Of a stretch of 64,000 nucleotides of DNA, positions 54,068-63,332 are shown piece after piece (within the stretch, counting starts at the first letter, position 1; every line of letters starts with the position of its first letter). The translations under genes and the position numbers were made by a program. The notes under the pieces were generated by a model, which had not been told where the DNA came from, ran no database searches, and saw nothing but the letters and a program-made list of their open reading frames with translations. Origin of the DNA: Lachnospiraceae bacterium (GTDB lineage Bacteria > Bacillota > Clostridia > Lachnospirales > Lachnospiraceae); the NCBI GenBank assembly GCA_017394885.1, contig JAFPWO010000002.1:1-64000 (forward strand), given 5' to 3'.

Positions 54068-55228
54068 TTAATGCTTTTTTCTTCTCATAATAGATTTATA
54101 TCGGAACACCCTTTGAAACAGATGTCCCCAAAACGGTTTCGGATCATCTTTGCTGTAGATAACTTCTTTTGTGTTTTTCCAACTAAACCAGGACGGTTTT
54201 GCTCTGAAACGATCCCTTGATTTAAAAAACCAGGCAAGATCTGTATCAAAGTGCCGTATATACAGCCCAAATTTAGTATTTTCCGGGTATTGTATAACCG
54301 GCTCATCATAGATCATCTCCAACATTTGCCTGGAAATATTGAAGCCACACATATACGCCATTTTAATACTGGCGGGAATTCGTCCGTTGATTTCCAACAA
54401 CTTTGGTCCACCGGTATATTTATCCACCATAAAAGCGACCTGTGCAAAGCCCTTCCAGCCCAGATCATGGAGAAGTTTTCCGGCATACTTTATAACATCA
54501 TGCGCATCCACTGTCTCACTGAGAACTCCGGCTCCGGCATCAATAGGGAACCAACGAAGCGCATTAACCGCATAAGCAGTACAGATGTTTCCATTCTGAT
54601 CCAGAAATAAATTTGCACTGATCCGATTCTCAAAGGTTACGAATTCCTGCACCACATAATCATCCACGTTAAAAGAAGAATCCGCCAAACGTGATCTGAA
54701 TTCATCTTCCGTTTCGAACTTATGAAAGCCAATTGACCCCAGTCCCTGACGTGGCTTAATAATAATCGGGAAACGACAGTGCAAAAGAAAATCAGCAATA
54801 TTCTGATCACTGCGGCGGGTATATGAGCACGGCACCCCTGAGCGCATTGCCTGATCAAAAGTTGTTTGCTTATTGAAAGCTCTGATGTATACTTCCCGTG
54901 GTGCACAGGCCAGTTTTACATACTTTTTCAATTCTTCTTCATGGTCTGTAACAAAATTGGTCCCCAATTCTCCAACCGGCATAACAACATCAAAATCTCC
55001 GGTTTTGACTAGGGAAAGAAGCTCTTGATATGCCTTTTCATCCCGCACAATAACTTTGTCATTCAGTATTTTTCTGTCAGGCTTATTGGAAAGATAACAC
55101 GTATCCAGTTTTGTTGCGCAAAGTACCGTGACATGGCATCCGATTTCTTTTAATCCGCGCAACATTGCCAATGTCTGCTTTCCCGACCCATCCAGGAGCA
55201 GAACACGAATTCTAGTAAAATCCATCAT
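54068..55228 (-). CDS. ATP-grasp enzyme 2
   Basis: A 386-residue ATP-grasp protein. It starts with a Rossmann-like part (IRVLLLDGSGKQTLAMLRGLKEIG), then MPVGELGTNF and the ATP-grasp core PIIIKPRQGLGSIGFHKF and VQEFVTFENRISANLF, with KLLEINGRIPASIKMAYMCG as the metal-binding end. Such proteins in exopolysaccharide clusters are thought to form amide bonds on sugar amines or carboxylates. It is separated from the sugar transferase by 9 bp. Either of two tandem ATG codons (55228 or 55225) could be used. Confidence 0.83.
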   Translation of the reverse strand: MMDFTRIRVLLLDGSGKQTLAMLRGLKEIGCHVTVLCATKLDTCYLSNKPDRKILNDKVIVRDEKAYQELLSLVKTGDFDVVMPVGELGTNFVTDHEEELKKYVKLACAPREVYIRAFNKQTTFDQAMRSGVPCSYTRRSDQNIADFLLHCRFPIIIKPRQGLGSIGFHKFETEDEFRSRLADSSFNVDDYVVQEFVTFENRISANLFLDQNGNICTAYAVNALRWFPIDAGAGVLSETVDAHDVIKYAGKLLHDLGWKGFAQVAFMVDKYTGGPKLLEINGRIPASIKMAYMCGFNISRQMLEMIYDEPVIQYPENTKFGLYIRHFDTDLAWFFKSRDRFRAKPSWFSWKNTKEVIYSKDDPKPFWGHLFQRVFRYKSIMRRKKH

Positions 55229-55237
55229 TATCCCCTC

Positions 55238-55951
55238 TCACCTGTTTATTCCGAACACTGCTCTGTCCGCTTCTCTTTCATAAGCAGTATACTGAAAATC
55301 TCGTTTTCCCAATATTGCGATCTCAAAAATCAGTTTTATCGTCCTAATAATGCAATAAATATCTAATGACACAGATTGTTTTTCTACATACATATTTGCC
55401 AGATAATCCCGGATCGGAGCAATTTTAACATCAAATTCTTCATTGTTTTTGACAATAAGTTCACCATGAGCATAATCATAAAGACTGTCAAGACAAGACA
55501 AGCCCGGTTTAACAGACAAAACACTATCATATTTGCCAATATAGTGTTTTTTTACACCGGCTTCTGTGATGGGGCGCGGGCCTATCACAGACATCTGTCC
55601 CAAAAGAATATTAATGAGCTGAGGCAATTCATCCAGCTTGCTTTTTCGCAAAATATTACCAAAGGGAAATATTCTGTCTTTGTTGGCAATATAGCCCCCT
55701 TCCCGCTGTTCATGCTGGTTCTCTTTGTTTGGCTGGTATACATGCATTGAACGGAATTTAAACAAAACAAATGGCTTTCCTGCTTTTCCTACACGGTCCG
55801 CTCTGTATAACACGGGGCCTTTGCTTGACAGCTTGATACCGACTGCAATCAGCAGCCATAAAGGAGATGAAATCAAAATGGCAAGGAATGAACTGCCAAT
55901 ATCAAACAGCCGCTTAACGACCTCATACAATAATTTTTTTACATTTTTCAT
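55238..55951 (-). CDS. Initiating undecaprenyl-phosphate sugar phosphotransferase
   Basis: Monotopic phosphoglycosyltransferase of 237 residues, the PglC/WcaJ C-terminal type. A re-entrant membrane helix near residues 15-38 precedes LSSKGPVLYRADRVGKAGKPFVLFKFRSM; the catalytic Asp-Glu pair lies in RKSKLDELPQLINILLGQMSVIGPRP. It transfers a sugar-1-phosphate from a nucleotide sugar to undecaprenyl phosphate, starting the repeat unit. With the dehydratase and aminotransferase upstream, the first sugar is probably a UDP-linked 4-amino or 2,4-diamino sugar. Its 3 terminal codons border ATP-grasp 2; its start overlaps the deacetylase by 4 bp. Confidence 0.93.
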   Translation of the reverse strand: MKNVKKLLYEVVKRLFDIGSSFLAILISSPLWLLIAVGIKLSSKGPVLYRADRVGKAGKPFVLFKFRSMHVYQPNKENQHEQREGGYIANKDRIFPFGNILRKSKLDELPQLINILLGQMSVIGPRPITEAGVKKHYIGKYDSVLSVKPGLSCLDSLYDYAHGELIVKNNEEFDVKIAPIRDYLANMYVEKQSVSLDIYCIIRTIKLIFEIAILGKRDFQYTAYEREADRAVFGINR

Positions 55952-56607
55952 TTTGTCTCCCGAATTAACATAAAAGCTTCTGCCGCTTTTACATTTACGG
56001 TTGCCCCACGAAATTTAGCCAGCGCTTCAACAGATTCCAGTGACCGAAGATCCGGGAACGGATGAACTTGCGACTCAAAAAAGTTCAGCGCGGTCTTTTT
56101 ATCTTCCAGAAAATCTGTGATATCCTCAAACACATTCGGAATGAATGAATAATTCTCCGAAGGGATATTGATGCCGGTTTCCGAAAGCGTCTCATAAGCA
56201 TATATACGCTTTACCGGATGATCGTATTTCTCACGGAGTGCGACCATCGCAGCTTCCGTCACGATCTGATGATCTTTCTGCATATCTCCCCAGAACGGCA
56301 GATATACCTCTTCCGGTGCAGCTTTTACAATGGCGTCGTAAAAAGCCTTATTCAATTCGCTTCTGGAGAAATTCTCCATATTGTTTGCCCAAAACGGAAG
56401 CCCGATGTATTCATCAATCCCGCAGAAAACATGCGCTTTCCGCATCTCTTCATGGATGATTCTTGTACTGGGCGGCAGTTCCGAGCCCTCTCTGGCCGTC
56501 ACGACGCATACTGTCACGCGGTCTCCGGCTGCTTTTCGCTTCAGGAGCGTCCCCCCCACCCCGATGATCTCATCATCACGATGGGGGGCAAAGATCAAGA
56601 CATTCAT
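55948..56607 (-). CDS. PIG-L family deacetylase
   Basis: Zinc-dependent N-deacetylase of 219 residues. The metal motif PHRDDE (His9, Asp11, Asp12) is near the N-terminus, followed by GVGGTLLKRKAAGDRV, and the second zinc region lies around PFWGDMQKDHQIV. Members remove acetyl groups from GlcNAc-type sugars or lipid-linked glycans. It overlaps the sugar transferase by 4 bp, so it may act on the nucleotide sugar or repeat unit to free an amine for the ATP-grasp ligases. Composition is intermediate, marking the border of the AT-rich block. Confidence 0.9.
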   Translation of the reverse strand: MNVLIFAPHRDDEIIGVGGTLLKRKAAGDRVTVCVVTAREGSELPPSTRIIHEEMRKAHVFCGIDEYIGLPFWANNMENFSRSELNKAFYDAIVKAAPEEVYLPFWGDMQKDHQIVTEAAMVALREKYDHPVKRIYAYETLSETGINIPSENYSFIPNVFEDITDFLEDKKTALNFFESQVHPFPDLRSLESVEALAKFRGATVNVKAAEAFMLIRETK

Positions 56608-56625
56608 CTTTATAATCCTTTATTT

Positions 56626-57936
56626 TTACTGAAAACAGCGGCGAATTATTTCCACAACTCCGTCAACCTGTTCCGGCGTCATTTTATTATCACTCGGCAG
56701 GCAAAGACCTCTGCGGAAGATATCGGCTCCGACATCGATCCCGCTTCCGGCAATATACGCATTGCTCTTGCCTCTGCCGTTGCCTTCTGCCGTAATAAAC
56801 GGGTTCATGCGGTAGATCGGCTGCATATGCATGGGTTTCCAGATGGGACGGCCTTCCGCATTAAAAGCAGCTAACGCCTCCAGAATCTCCGTCGGGCAGC
56901 TCTTTCCGGGTTCACTACGGTAAACGGCTTCATTCTCCCCGCGTACGGTCGGACACATGGCGTCTTCATCAATGATCAGGCAGGACAGCCAGAAGTTCGG
57001 CTGGCTGTTCTCCGCATCGAACGGATTCATCTTGACCGGCAGGTCCTTAACGCCTTCTTTATATCGCTCATAAATCGCTTTCTTCTGCGCGATATGTTCA
57101 TCCAGATAGGGGATCTGGCCGCGGATGACGCCGGCCACGATATTGCTCATGCGGTAGTTGTAGCCGATCTCCTCATGCTGATACCACGGCGCGTTTTCCC
57201 GGCTCTGCGTACTCCATTTGCGGACCTTGTTGGCCGCTTCCAGGTCATTGGTCAGGAACATGCCGCCGGCGCTGCCGGTAATGACTTTATTGCCGTTAAA
57301 GGAGATGCAGTTATAATCACCGAGCGTACCGGTCTCCACCCATTCCCCGCGGCTCTTATACTTCGCACCGAGGGATTCCGCGGCATCCTCCACGATCAGC
57401 GCGCCGTGCTTTTCCGCAATACGGCGGATCTCATCGGCCTTGCCCGGCGTTCCGTACAGATGCGCCACAACGATCAGCCGCACATCCGGATAGATCTCGA
57501 AAGCTTTCTCCAGCGCTTCCGGGCTCATATTCCAGGTGTCGTATTCCGTATCGATAAAGACCGCGTCGCCGTCCTCGTAGGCCACCGGATTGATGGAGGC
57601 GTCAAAGGTCATATCACTGCAGAAGACTTTGTGGCCCTGCAGCGTTCCGGCATTCGGCCGGGCCTGGCCGTACAGCTTTTCCCCGGCCAGCTTGGTAGCC
57701 AGATGCAGCGCCGAGGTCCCCGTTGCCAGGCCTACCGCGTATTTCACGCCGATATATTCCGCGATCTGTTTTTCCACCTCATTGATGTTCTCTCCGACGG
57801 TACTGACCCAGTTGGTCCGGATCGCCTCGTCTACCCAGTACTGTTCTTTTCCGTGCATGGTGGGGGAAGAAAGCCAGATCTTTTTCTCAAACGGCTTCAG
57901 TCCTTCAAATCTCTTATCCTCGAGTATACGGTTCAT
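56626..57936 (-). CDS. DegT/DnrJ/EryC1/StrS aminotransferase
   Basis: PLP-dependent sugar aminotransferase of 436 residues. The catalytic lysine is Lys217 in SFNGNKVITG, and the PLP Asp region is VEDAAES (182-188); GTSALHLATKLAG binds phosphate. It would convert a 4-keto nucleotide sugar from the adjacent dehydratase to a 4-amino sugar, as PglE does for UDP-bacillosamine. It is longer than most family members (about 370-390), with extra residues in the C-terminal portion (around MCPTVRGENEAVYRS). GC-rich, with an AAAGGAG site. Confidence 0.92.
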   Translation of the reverse strand: MNRILEDKRFEGLKPFEKKIWLSSPTMHGKEQYWVDEAIRTNWVSTVGENINEVEKQIAEYIGVKYAVGLATGTSALHLATKLAGEKLYGQARPNAGTLQGHKVFCSDMTFDASINPVAYEDGDAVFIDTEYDTWNMSPEALEKAFEIYPDVRLIVVAHLYGTPGKADEIRRIAEKHGALIVEDAAESLGAKYKSRGEWVETGTLGDYNCISFNGNKVITGSAGGMFLTNDLEAANKVRKWSTQSRENAPWYQHEEIGYNYRMSNIVAGVIRGQIPYLDEHIAQKKAIYERYKEGVKDLPVKMNPFDAENSQPNFWLSCLIIDEDAMCPTVRGENEAVYRSEPGKSCPTEILEALAAFNAEGRPIWKPMHMQPIYRMNPFITAEGNGRGKSNAYIAGSGIDVGADIFRRGLCLPSDNKMTPEQVDGVVEIIRRCFQ

Positions 57937-57956
57937 GGGAGCACTCCTTTCTCTCT

Positions 57957-59951
57957 TTACCGGTTATAGGCCGGATGGTAGGTCGTCACGATCTCCGCGA
58001 CTTTTTCATCTATATTCTTATCATTGTTGTATGCGACGATCATCAGCTCTTCCAGCTGCTTAAAGAATCGATCCACGTCGAATTCGATCGGCGATCCGAT
58101 ATGGATCAGATCATTTTGGGTCTTTTTCATGCCTTCTTCGGCCATTAGCTTTTCTTCATACAGCTTTTCTCCGGGGCGAAGGCCGGAATAGACGATCTTG
58201 ATGTCCTCGTCGGGCTTCAGTCCGGAAAGCCGGATCAGGTTCCGGGCCAGCGTATCGATCTTGACCGGGCTGCCCATATCCAGGACAAAAATCTCTCCGC
58301 CCTGCGCATAGGTCCCGGCCAGCATGACGAGGCTTACCGCTTCGGAGATGGTCATGAAATACCGGATGATATCCGGATGCGTCACCGTGACCGGGCCGCC
58401 GTTGTCGATCTGCTTTTTAAACAGCGGGACCACCGAGCCGTTGCTGCCCAGCACGTTCCCGAAACGGACCGCCATAAACTGCGTCTTCACATTCCGGAAA
58501 ACCTCTCCGGTTCCGTCCTTGTCCGCATTTTCCTGCCCTTCATGGGTAAAAAGCTGCGGGATCTCGTCCGCTTTTCCCTCCGCGATCTTCCGGTAGAAGC
58601 CCTGAATGACCATTTCGCAAAGGCGTTTGCTGGCCCCCATGATATTCGTGGGATTGACCGCTTTGTCCGTGGAGATCAGAACAAAGCGCTCGCAGCCGTG
58701 CACCATGGCGGCATAAGCGGTCTTATAGGTGCCGAGCGTATTGTTTTTAATGGCCTCACAGGGGCTGTCTTCCATCAGCGGGACATGCTTGTGAGCCGCC
58801 GCGTGGTACACGATCTGCGGCCGGTAATGCTTAAACAGAGAGAAAACCTTCCGGCTGTCCCGCACGGACCCGATCAGCACGACCAGATCCAGTTCCGGAT
58901 GGATCCGTTTTAATTCCTGCTGGATATCATACGCATTGTTTTCATAAATATCAAAGAGGATCAGCTGGCCGGGACTGTGGGCCGCGATCTGCCGGCAGAG
59001 CTCGCTGCCGATGGATCCGCCGCCGCCGGTGACCAGGACGGTTTTTCCTCGGATCATCTGAAAGACTTCGCTCATGTCGGTGGTAATCGGTTCCCGCCCC
59101 AGCAGGTCTTCCATCGAAATATTCTTCAGCGAAGAGGAGGTGATCTGATCCATCGTAGTCTGATAGATACGCGGGATCTGCTTGACTTCACATCCGCTTT
59201 CATTGCAGATGCTCAATATCTCTCTGCGCTCTTCCGCGGTCGCGCTGGGTATGGCAAAATAAATCTTATTTACATAATAATCTTTTACCGCTTTGAGGAT
59301 ACTGTCCCGTCCGCCAACCACAAGAATCCCGTCAATATACCGATCCCACTTATTGGGATTATCATCAATAATGCAGACGACTTTTTCCCGGGAATCGGAA
59401 TGATTGATATCCCGCAGCAGCATTTGTCCCGCGTTTCCGGCTCCGATCAGCATCACATTGGCAATCGGTCTGTTGGAACGCTGCACGCCTTTTCTGACCA
59501 GAAGGATCAGTCGATAGGAAAAGCGTACGCCTACCAGAAGGATCAGCTGCAGCGCCGCACCCATCAGATGATAGGAAACCGGCATCCGCTGGACGAGCAG
59601 ATTGATAAAGATAAAGTGCAGGACCGACATGGACAGAGAAACGACGGTCGTCAGGATCAGTTCAATATAACTGGCAAAGCGCCACACGCTCCGATATAAT
59701 TTACAGGCAGCAAAGACCAGGATGCAGACGATCGCATACGGCAGAACAAACGATTTATAGGAATCGAAAAATCTTGTCGGAATCTGAGAAAAAACGCAAT
59801 CGAAACGAAGCCACAAAGCCAGAAAATAGGCAAGGTGGATCGCAAGCAGATCATAGACCACCAAAAAGAAGGCAATGATCTGCCAATGCTCAATAAAGCG
59901 CTTTCGACTCCGTATCAGAGGATTATTGTTTTCATCCGTTTTTGTTGCCAT
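57957..59951 (-). CDS. Membrane UDP-sugar 4,6-dehydratase (PglF/CapD family)
   Basis: A 664-residue protein with four N-terminal TM segments (about residues 22-150), a CoA-binding-like Rossmann domain (LIGAGNAGQ, 168-176) and a C-terminal SDR dehydratase domain starting TGGGGSIGSE (308-317), with LISTDKAVNPTNIMGASKR holding the catalytic residues. PglF-type enzymes turn UDP-GlcNAc into the 4-keto-6-deoxy sugar. ATG 59951 is chosen since the longer frame begins with TTG inside the ribosome binding site. It precedes the aminotransferase by 20 bp; the pair makes an aminodeoxy sugar for initiation of the repeat unit. Confidence 0.94.
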   Translation of the reverse strand: MATKTDENNNPLIRSRKRFIEHWQIIAFFLVVYDLLAIHLAYFLALWLRFDCVFSQIPTRFFDSYKSFVLPYAIVCILVFAACKLYRSVWRFASYIELILTTVVSLSMSVLHFIFINLLVQRMPVSYHLMGAALQLILLVGVRFSYRLILLVRKGVQRSNRPIANVMLIGAGNAGQMLLRDINHSDSREKVVCIIDDNPNKWDRYIDGILVVGGRDSILKAVKDYYVNKIYFAIPSATAEERREILSICNESGCEVKQIPRIYQTTMDQITSSSLKNISMEDLLGREPITTDMSEVFQMIRGKTVLVTGGGGSIGSELCRQIAAHSPGQLILFDIYENNAYDIQQELKRIHPELDLVVLIGSVRDSRKVFSLFKHYRPQIVYHAAAHKHVPLMEDSPCEAIKNNTLGTYKTAYAAMVHGCERFVLISTDKAVNPTNIMGASKRLCEMVIQGFYRKIAEGKADEIPQLFTHEGQENADKDGTGEVFRNVKTQFMAVRFGNVLGSNGSVVPLFKKQIDNGGPVTVTHPDIIRYFMTISEAVSLVMLAGTYAQGGEIFVLDMGSPVKIDTLARNLIRLSGLKPDEDIKIVYSGLRPGEKLYEEKLMAEEGMKKTQNDLIHIGSPIEFDVDRFFKQLEELMIVAYNNDKNIDEKVAEIVTTYHPAYNR

Positions 59952-59976
59952 ACCGATTTCCAATCCGGGCGATTAA

Positions 59977-61737
59977 TTAATTCAGATAAGATCTCATCTT
60001 GCTTTTCGCTGTTTCTACCGTATTATAGTTGGGCCACATAACATAGGCGTAGACCGGCCAGCTGAAAGATTTCTCAAAGCCACCGTATCCCGTCACCGCA
60101 TAAGACTCTACACTCCATGAGCCGCCGCTTAACGTTGTCTGAACCAGCGATGAAATCTTGTCATAAGGCATGTTTGTCAGAAATGCGCTGGAGAGGGAAT
60201 CCATCAGTTCATTATAATTCAGCAGTGCGTCAGAAGAAGCCAGTTTGTTGATGACTGCCTTGATTACCGCCATCTGGTTCTTTCCCCGCTGGTTATCCCC
60301 GGTATTAAATGCTTTTCTTTGTCTGGCAAATGCCAGTGCTGCATTGCCGTTCAGATGATTCACTCCCTGAACGAAGGTATACTTACCGCTAGAAAAAGCC
60401 ACTTCCGAATAAACATCTATGCCGCCCAGAGCATTAATAATACGTCTGAACCCGGAGAAGTCCACTTTGAAATAATAATCGATCTGCAGCCGGTACAGGT
60501 TTTCCAGCGTAGCAATGCTGCATTCGATCCCATACATTCCGGCATGAGTCAGCTTGTCCCTTGCCCCATTCGAAACCGAAGTCGGGATATAATAATCCCG
60601 CGGTGTATTCACCAATAAAACCTTTTTCGCGGACGGGTTGACAACAGCAATGATATTCACATCACTCAGACTCCGGGAAGTCATTCCCTGCCGGCTGTCG
60701 ATCCCGGAAATATATACGACAAAATTACTTCCGCTCGCCTTTATGATCGGGGTCGCTGCTGTTGTATTCAGTTCTTTTGCCGGTGTCGACTGTACCGCGG
60801 AAGGCCCGACAGAAGGAGCCGGCGGTCTTGACTCGGTCGTTGACTCCGTCTCCGTCTCCGTTTCATCCGGGCTGTAGTCTTCTGTACTTCTCTCATAGTC
60901 GCTGGGCCGGGTCCTATGCCGGGCGGTATGCCGGACGTCTTCTTCCGTGCTTTCCGCATCCGAGCCGTCTTCGTCCGTTCCCGCTTCTCCGGAAGGAACA
61001 TCACCCTCGCGGGATTCTGCCGTCGGAAGTACGACCGCATAGTCTTTGAGCTGCCGCAGTGAATCCGCCAGCCCCTCAAAAAACTCGTCCATATTCGTCA
61101 CCCAGTCCGTATTCACGATGATGGCGTCCACCTCGTGATTCATGATGGCAACGAACAGCTCGCTCGGCGATTCATATTCTTCCAGTGCCAGCGAGGTGCC
61201 AAGTTCCGCGGAAATCCGGCTGATCGTTTCATCGACCGCCGCTTTATCGATATCCTTCAGAACCCCGAACAGATAATCCTTTGCATCCGTCAGCGTTTGC
61301 GCCGGGTCGTCCTTATTGACAAACACAGCGATTTTCTGCATTTCCGGTTCATTGACAATAATATTATTGATCGAGCTGTGTGCTTTTCTGATCATCAGCC
61401 CGCCGACGATCATCCCGGCCGTGCCAAGCAGGGCCAGGACCGTTCCGATAATAAATCGCGCCTTTTTGGACAGCTTCCATGTCAGCAGCCCCACCAGTAC
61501 GATCAAAAGCGCCAAAAGCAGCCCAATCAGCAGCAGGAAGGGCGTCGGCAGGATGTTCAGTATGGCAAGGGAAAGAAAAAACCACACCGCGACCGCGGCA
61601 AAAACAGCCGTAATCAGAATCCCGCTCAGAAGGGACGCAGATGCGCCGGCCTGCCTTCTTCGTGAAAAAACATCTGTTTGTTCTGTATGCTGTCTGGAAC
61701 GGCTTTTCGGCTCATTCGTCTTTTCTATATCCGTCAT
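59977..61737 (-). CDS. LytR-CpsA-Psr family cell-wall polymer ligase
   Basis: Membrane protein of 586 residues and first gene of the polysaccharide operon. Three TM segments (about 38-60, 65-88, 95-116), an extracytoplasmic region with a lipid-kinase-like front part, then an acidic, Thr/Ser/Glu-rich disordered linker (about 250-335) and the LCP domain (about 345-560). LCP features include YISGIDSRQG, NTPRDYYIP (catalytic Arg) and ALAFARQRKAFNTGDNQRGKNQ. LCP proteins attach undecaprenyl-linked polymers to peptidoglycan. It would anchor the glycan made by this locus to the wall. An AAAAAGGAG site precedes the ATG. Confidence 0.93.
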   Translation of the reverse strand: MTDIEKTNEPKSRSRQHTEQTDVFSRRRQAGASASLLSGILITAVFAAVAVWFFLSLAILNILPTPFLLLIGLLLALLIVLVGLLTWKLSKKARFIIGTVLALLGTAGMIVGGLMIRKAHSSINNIIVNEPEMQKIAVFVNKDDPAQTLTDAKDYLFGVLKDIDKAAVDETISRISAELGTSLALEEYESPSELFVAIMNHEVDAIIVNTDWVTNMDEFFEGLADSLRQLKDYAVVLPTAESREGDVPSGEAGTDEDGSDAESTEEDVRHTARHRTRPSDYERSTEDYSPDETETETESTTESRPPAPSVGPSAVQSTPAKELNTTAATPIIKASGSNFVVYISGIDSRQGMTSRSLSDVNIIAVVNPSAKKVLLVNTPRDYYIPTSVSNGARDKLTHAGMYGIECSIATLENLYRLQIDYYFKVDFSGFRRIINALGGIDVYSEVAFSSGKYTFVQGVNHLNGNAALAFARQRKAFNTGDNQRGKNQMAVIKAVINKLASSDALLNYNELMDSLSSAFLTNMPYDKISSLVQTTLSGGSWSVESYAVTGYGGFEKSFSWPVYAYVMWPNYNTVETAKSKMRSYLN

Positions 61738-61809
61738 TTTGCTCCTTTTTGATCCTCACACCGCAAAAACGGTGCCCGAAATAATCCCTGTGGGCAGAGA
61801 TACGCCAAT

Positions 61810-61818
61810 ATTATAACA
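61810..61818 (-). promoter_or_regulatory. Polysaccharide operon promoter, extended -10
   Basis: On the minus strand TGT followed by perfect TATAAT (61810-61815), about 73 bp before the LCP gene. The -35 region is weak (TTGCTT at 16 bp). A small stem CACCG/CGGTG with a 6-nt loop lies in the untranslated leader (61759-61774). No other good promoter is seen within the locus. Confidence 0.55.
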
Positions 61819-61837
61819 CAGAGCAACAAAAAAGCAA

Positions 61838-61860
61838 GAAAAAACGCCCCGGTGGGGCGT
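61838..61860 (-). terminator. Terminator of the MATE gene
   Basis: ACGCCCC (61844-61850) and GGGGCGT (61854-61860) form a 7-bp GC-rich stem with a 3-nt loop, followed by six T on the minus strand (61839-61844). It stops transcription from the MATE gene before the polysaccharide operon promoter. Confidence 0.88.
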
Positions 61861-61938
61861 TGGCGCAGGATTATCCGCTGTACGGCTGCCGTTTCTTTCG
61901 ATTATTAAGTTTCTTCAAAACTTCGTTAAGTTATTGTA

Positions 61939-63276
61939 TCATATCACTTCCGTACGGCGCAGATGCCGCAGGTAGAAAAGATACACGATCGAACTCAGCA
62001 TCCAGGTGACAGGATAGATCCACAGAGCCAGCAGAATATTATGATAGATCCGGCCGATCGTCATCAGGGTAAGCACCCGGACCGCGCACCAGCAGGCCAG
62101 CATGACGATGGTCGGAATGACCGGCCGTCCGATCCCCCGCATCACCGCCGAGCTTACATGCGAAAAACCGCACAGGCAGAAGAAAAAGCCGCAGATCTGC
62201 CCGCGCATCGCGCCGTATCGGATGACCTCCGGATTGGAATCGAAGAGAGAGACCAGCTGCGGGCTGAAGATCACCAAAGCCGCACCAAGCGCTTCCACGA
62301 CCAGAACCGCAGTAATAAGCCCGAACCGGATGCCTTCCCGCATCCTGTCCTTTCGTCCGGCTCCGTAATTCTGCGCCACAAAGGTCGAAAGCGCCATGGA
62401 AAACGCGGTGACCGGGAGGAAGATGAATCCCTCCAGCTTGGTGCTGGCGCCGATCCCGGCCATTGCCACGGCGCCGAAGGAATTGATATAAGACTGGATC
62501 AGCATATTGGCCAGATCGATCACGCAGGCCTGCAGCGCCGTGGGCAGGCCGATATGGATGATCTGCCGCAGTTTGACCAGATCGAACCGCACCTTTTTCA
62601 GATCGAGGCGGATATCCTCTTCCGTACGCAGCAGGCGGCGCATGACCAGCAAAGCGCTGACAAACTGGCCGATGATGGTCGCCAGCGCGGCGCCTTCCAC
62701 ACCCATGCCGAGCAGGCCGATGAAGCTGATGTCCAGGATCACGTTCAGGACAGAACTGAAGATCAGATAGTACAGCGGATGCCGCGAGTCTCCGCTGGCC
62801 TGCAGGATCCCGACGAACAGATTATAAAAAACCAGGCCGGTGCTTCCGGCAAAATAGACCCGGAGGTACTTCGCCGCTTCCGGAAGGACGTCGTCCGGAG
62901 TCCCCATCCAGCGGAGGATGAGCGGCGTCATGGCCACGCCGAGCAGGGTCATGATAACGGAGGCCGCCAAGCCCATGGCTACCGTGGTATGGACGCCGCG
63001 GGCGATGGCTTTTGTCTCCTGCGCGCCGATATCCCGCGCGATAACCACGCCCGCGCCCATGGAAAAGCCCATGAAAAAGCCGACGATCAGGTAGATGATC
63101 GAACCTGTCGCCGTTACCGCAGCCAGCGCGTTCGTCCCGATCATCTTCCCGACGATCAGCGAGTCTGCCGTATTATACAGCTGCTGAAACAGCTGTCCGA
63201 TAAAGACCGGCGCCGCGAAGCTGAGGATCTTTTTCCGGACATTGCCTTCTGTCATCAAATACTGCGATTGCTTCAT
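61939..63276 (-). CDS. MATE-family efflux transporter
   Basis: Integral membrane transporter of 445 residues with twelve predicted TM segments in two homologous halves. Typical segments: NVRKKILSFAAPVFIGQLFQQLYNTADSLIVGKMIG at the N-terminus (read from 63240 down) and GAVAMAGIGASTKLEGFIFLPVTAFSMALSTFVAQNYGAGR at the start of the second half. These proteins export drugs or metabolites using Na+ or H+ gradients; the Na+-type ATPase in this window could provide the gradient. ATG 63276 is chosen because GCAGGAT lies upstream and the MATE domain begins soon after. Substrate unknown. Confidence 0.92.
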   Translation of the reverse strand: MKQSQYLMTEGNVRKKILSFAAPVFIGQLFQQLYNTADSLIVGKMIGTNALAAVTATGSIIYLIVGFFMGFSMGAGVVIARDIGAQETKAIARGVHTTVAMGLAASVIMTLLGVAMTPLILRWMGTPDDVLPEAAKYLRVYFAGSTGLVFYNLFVGILQASGDSRHPLYYLIFSSVLNVILDISFIGLLGMGVEGAALATIIGQFVSALLVMRRLLRTEEDIRLDLKKVRFDLVKLRQIIHIGLPTALQACVIDLANMLIQSYINSFGAVAMAGIGASTKLEGFIFLPVTAFSMALSTFVAQNYGAGRKDRMREGIRFGLITAVLVVEALGAALVIFSPQLVSLFDSNPEVIRYGAMRGQICGFFFCLCGFSHVSSAVMRGIGRPVIPTIVMLACWCAVRVLTLMTIGRIYHNILLALWIYPVTWMLSSIVYLFYLRHLRRTEVI

Positions 63277-63291
63277 AAAAGATATCCTGCA

Positions 63292-63332
63292 GTGCGGCAC
63301 CCTTCAGCCGGATCCCCGGCCGGCTGCCGCAC
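63292..63332. repeat. Large hairpin upstream of the MATE gene
   Basis: GTGCGGCA (63292-63299) pairs perfectly with TGCCGCAC (63325-63332), and GCCGG (63307-63311) with CCGGC (63320-63324), giving a bulged stem within the 73-bp gap between the P-type ATPase stop and the MATE start. No T-run follows on the minus strand, so it may be a leader structure close to the MATE ribosome binding site or a processing signal rather than a terminator. Confidence 0.55.

Noticed and set aside
48043..56607. Considered as a mobile genetic element because of low GC
   Set aside because: No recombinase, insertion sequence or attachment repeats flank it; its content is a complete polysaccharide core, so homologous cassette exchange is the simpler explanation.
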